From: JASFQI01 sp050115555
GTDB lineage: Bacteria; Desulfobacterota; DSM-4660; Desulfatiglandales; HGW-15
Assembly: GCA_050115555.1 (NCBI GenBank)
Contig: JASFQI010000226.1
Location: 1-8,210 of the forward strand
DNA length: 8,210 nt
Direction: 5' to 3'
The notes beneath the pieces are model-generated. The model saw nothing but the letters and a program-made list of their open reading frames with translations, had not been told where the DNA came from and did not search any database. Shown piece by piece: positions 6,286-8,210 of the stretch (position 1 is its first letter; each line of letters begins with the position of its first letter). The position numbers and the translations under genes are program-made.

Positions 6286-8097
6286 TCAGTTTTCCAGCTC
6301 CTTTGTGTAAGGGGCATCGACCTCGCGGCGGTAGTACGTCTTGACCATATCGTCGATGTACTTCTCCATGTTTCTCACGGCCTCGGCATTCAAAACGAAC
6401 TCGTCCGTCCCCGCCCGGTCTCGAACCAGCTTGAGGCCGTACTCGAGCTTTTTGGCCAGGTGAAAGGCGAGTGGTCCGGCCTCATGCCCGCTGTTGATGG
6501 ACTCCTTAATCAATTCGTCCACTGCCGTGTCGTCGAAGGTAATGCGAATATCGATCTTGTCCTGCAATGAGGCCTCCTCCGCCTTGACCTGGGCGACCAT
6601 CTCCTGAAACGCCTCCACGGCCGTGTTCACGTCCGTGCTTCTCTTCAGATAGTAATCCGCAATGAGCTCGACACGCCCGGCGGTAATATCGAGGCCCGTT
6701 TTTTCGCTGTACTCCGCAGCCCGCTCCGACACGAACGTATGGATGGTCTCCGCCTCAACCCGGGCGGCTTGAGCAAAACGTTCCGCGCGTTCCGGGTCTT
6801 CCGGAACGCGGGTCAATCGCTCAAGCTCCGCTTTGGGATCGGCCATGAGCTCCGGTGTGACCACCAGGCACCGAATCGAAGTAGAGGGCAGATGCTTTTC
6901 AAACGGAATGAGCACCCGTTCGATGGCACTGACCAGCCCACGAGCGCCGGTCTTTTCGGCCGCCGCTCTTTCCGCGATCTTCTTGAGTGCCTCCTCCTCG
7001 AACTTGATATCGATCCCATAGGCCCTAAAATCCTGACGCTTGCTCAGGATGACGGGGTTGTTGGGGTTTTTCAGAATTTGTACAAGATCGTCCTGTGTGA
7101 GCTCGTCGAAAACCACGACCACGGGCAATCGCCCCACGAACTCCGACTCGAAACCGAACTCGATCAGATCCTGGGCCCTCACCTCTTTGAGAATTTCCCA
7201 CGGAACCTCGGTGGGCCGCACATCCGCCTCGAAGCCGATGCCCTGCTTTTGCAGGCGCTTCTTGATGATCTCCGCCAGGTCCCCGAACGCCCCGCTCATG
7301 ATGAAAAGGATGTTCTTGGTATTGACGATCCTCTTGTCTTTCTTGCCGGTGCGCCGGTAGTGCTCGATGGCCTGGATCTGGCTGACTGCATCGTGTGGCA
7401 CCTTCATGTCCACATCCGTCTCTTCCATGGGCTTCAACAAGGCCCTCTGCACACCGGTTCGAGAGACGTCGTGGCCCCAGATTTGGTTCGAGGAAGCGAT
7501 TTTGTCAATTTCATCAATGTAAATGATGCCGTTTTCAGCGAGCTTGATGTCATCGTCCGCTTCATTGACAAGGTCGCGGACCAGATCCTCCACATCCCCG
7601 CCCACATATCCGGTTTCACTGAACTTCGTGGCGTCCCCCTTTACAAACGGCACGCCGAGCTTCTGGGCAATCAGCTTGATGATGTACGTCTTACCCACTC
7701 CGGTCGGACCGATCATCAGGACGTTGTTTTTGATCATGCCCACGCCCTCGGTCCGCTTCTTGCTGCCGGCCCGCTGAATGTTTTGGGTCCGGTTGAAATG
7801 GGTGCAGATTTTCGTGGAAAGGACCGCCTTTGCATCGTCCTGCTTCACCACAAACTCGTCCAGAAAGCGCTCGAGCTGCTCCGGAAGCAAATTGAAGCTG
7901 AGCGCGTTTTCCTTGCCGTCCCCTTCACTCTCTTCGCTTCCCGCTTGTTTCTGCCCCTTGGGAAAAATGAACGGAGAGACGATCTTGATCCGGTTGCCGT
8001 ACTTTTTGCTCAGATACTCACTCAGTTCTTTCTCCAGTTCCTTCTGGTTCGGCAGCTTGGCTTCATCCTTTTTTTCATTGTTCACAAAGTCTTCCAT
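6286..8097 (-). CDS. ClpX-like AAA+ ATPase, zinc-finger-less, with C-terminal extension
   Basis: A probable cytoplasmic protein unfoldase. The 603 residues exceed typical ClpX (about 420). Residues 1-66 are a charged N-terminal segment with no Cys4 zinc-binding domain. The AAA+ core has Walker A GPTGVGKT (130-137), pore loop GYVGGDVEDLV (163-173), Walker B IIYIDEID (191-198), SRTGVQRALLKPMEET (212-227), sensor 1 region NILFIMSGAF (262-271), arginine finger EFVGRLPV (Arg323) and sensor 2 GARGL (Arg386). The tripeptide IGF at 287-289 sits where ClpX docks on ClpP, so partnership with ClpP is inferred. The RKH substrate loop of ClpX is replaced by QIQAIEHYRRTGKKDKR. Residues about 421-603 are extra to ClpX and end in what looks like a second small-domain copy. 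ATG 8097 has AAGGAAGAG about 8-10 bases upstream. It lies 150 bases upstream of ahbC on the same strand; a functional link to heme synthesis is not shown. It should not simply be called clpX. Confidence 0.85.
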   Translation of the reverse strand: MEDFVNNEKKDEAKLPNQKELEKELSEYLSKKYGNRIKIVSPFIFPKGQKQAGSEESEGDGKENALSFNLLPEQLERFLDEFVVKQDDAKAVLSTKICTHFNRTQNIQRAGSKKRTEGVGMIKNNVLMIGPTGVGKTYIIKLIAQKLGVPFVKGDATKFSETGYVGGDVEDLVRDLVNEADDDIKLAENGIIYIDEIDKIASSNQIWGHDVSRTGVQRALLKPMEETDVDMKVPHDAVSQIQAIEHYRRTGKKDKRIVNTKNILFIMSGAFGDLAEIIKKRLQKQGIGFEADVRPTEVPWEILKEVRAQDLIEFGFESEFVGRLPVVVVFDELTQDDLVQILKNPNNPVILSKRQDFRAYGIDIKFEEEALKKIAERAAAEKTGARGLVSAIERVLIPFEKHLPSTSIRCLVVTPELMADPKAELERLTRVPEDPERAERFAQAARVEAETIHTFVSERAAEYSEKTGLDITAGRVELIADYYLKRSTDVNTAVEAFQEMVAQVKAEEASLQDKIDIRITFDDTAVDELIKESINSGHEAGPLAFHLAKKLEYGLKLVRDRAGTDEFVLNAEAVRNMEKYIDDMVKTYYRREVDAPYTKELEN

Positions 8098-8119
8098 CTT
8101 GGTCTCTTCCTTTTGGCGA

Positions 8120-8208
8120 CCCTGGAAATGCTTCCATCTTCTCTATACCAACCGTCCGGCTCCGGGTCGAACGATAGACCCCATGGCAAGTCGCGTGCCT
8201 TTCCAGGG
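8120..8208. repeat. Spaced 9-base inverted repeat around the promoter region
   Basis: CCCTGGAAA (8120-8128) and TTTCCAGGG (8200-8208) are perfect reverse complements 71 bases apart, flanking the candidate promoter of the ClpX-like gene. They could be paired operator half-sites or coincidence. Confidence 0.3.
8142..8150 (-). promoter_or_regulatory. Candidate extended -10 promoter for the ClpX-like gene
   Basis: The minus strand reads TGGTATAGA, an extended -10 form (TGn plus TATAGA, against TATAAT). No good -35 is visible 17-18 bases upstream, which is tolerable for extended -10 promoters. Transcription would start near 8135, leaving a leader of about 38 bases. Inferred from sequence only. 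Confidence 0.35.
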
Positions 8209-8210
8209 CT

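Overview
The window reads as chromosomal DNA of an anaerobic, probably sulfate- or syntrophy-type member of Desulfobacterota (the former Deltaproteobacteria). This is inferred from a siroheme-dependent heme pathway (ahb genes with hemB), a zinc-finger-less ClpX-like ATPase, and several small conserved-looking proteins of the kind found in that group. No rRNA, tRNA, CRISPR array, transposase or phage gene was seen.

Left part (about 1-2083), small accessory genes. A lipoprotein-like gene (129-540, +) is split by an apparent one-base insertion in a G run and lies in visibly AT-richer DNA than the rest. It converges on a membrane-anchored TPR protein (564-1196, -). Upstream of that is an 88-residue protein of unknown function (1322-1588, -). 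A 97-residue single-pass membrane protein (1790-2083, +) is divergent from the 88-residue gene. The spaces between these genes hold several inverted repeats.

Middle part (2102-6135, all -), heme biosynthesis. In transcription order the genes are ahbC, hemB, ahbD and an AsnC/Lrp-type siroheme decarboxylase subunit (best match AhbA). HemB makes porphobilinogen. Downstream of siroheme, AhbA with its usual partner AhbB removes two carboxyl groups. AhbC (radical SAM) then removes the acetate side chains to give Fe-coproporphyrin III, and AhbD (radical SAM/SPASM) oxidatively decarboxylates two propionates to give heme b. ahbD and ahbA overlap by 8 bases and look translationally coupled. No ahbB is present in the window.

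Right part (6286-8097, -), a 603-residue AAA+ protein related to ClpX. It keeps Walker A/B, the GYVG pore loop, the arginine finger, sensor 2 and an IGF ClpP-docking tripeptide. It lacks the N-terminal zinc-binding domain and the RKH loop. Its long C-terminal extension appears to contain a second, degenerate copy of the AAA+ small (lid) domain. This is the most unusual item in the window. Its promoter region contains a candidate extended -10 element, a 10-base direct repeat and a 9-base inverted repeat.
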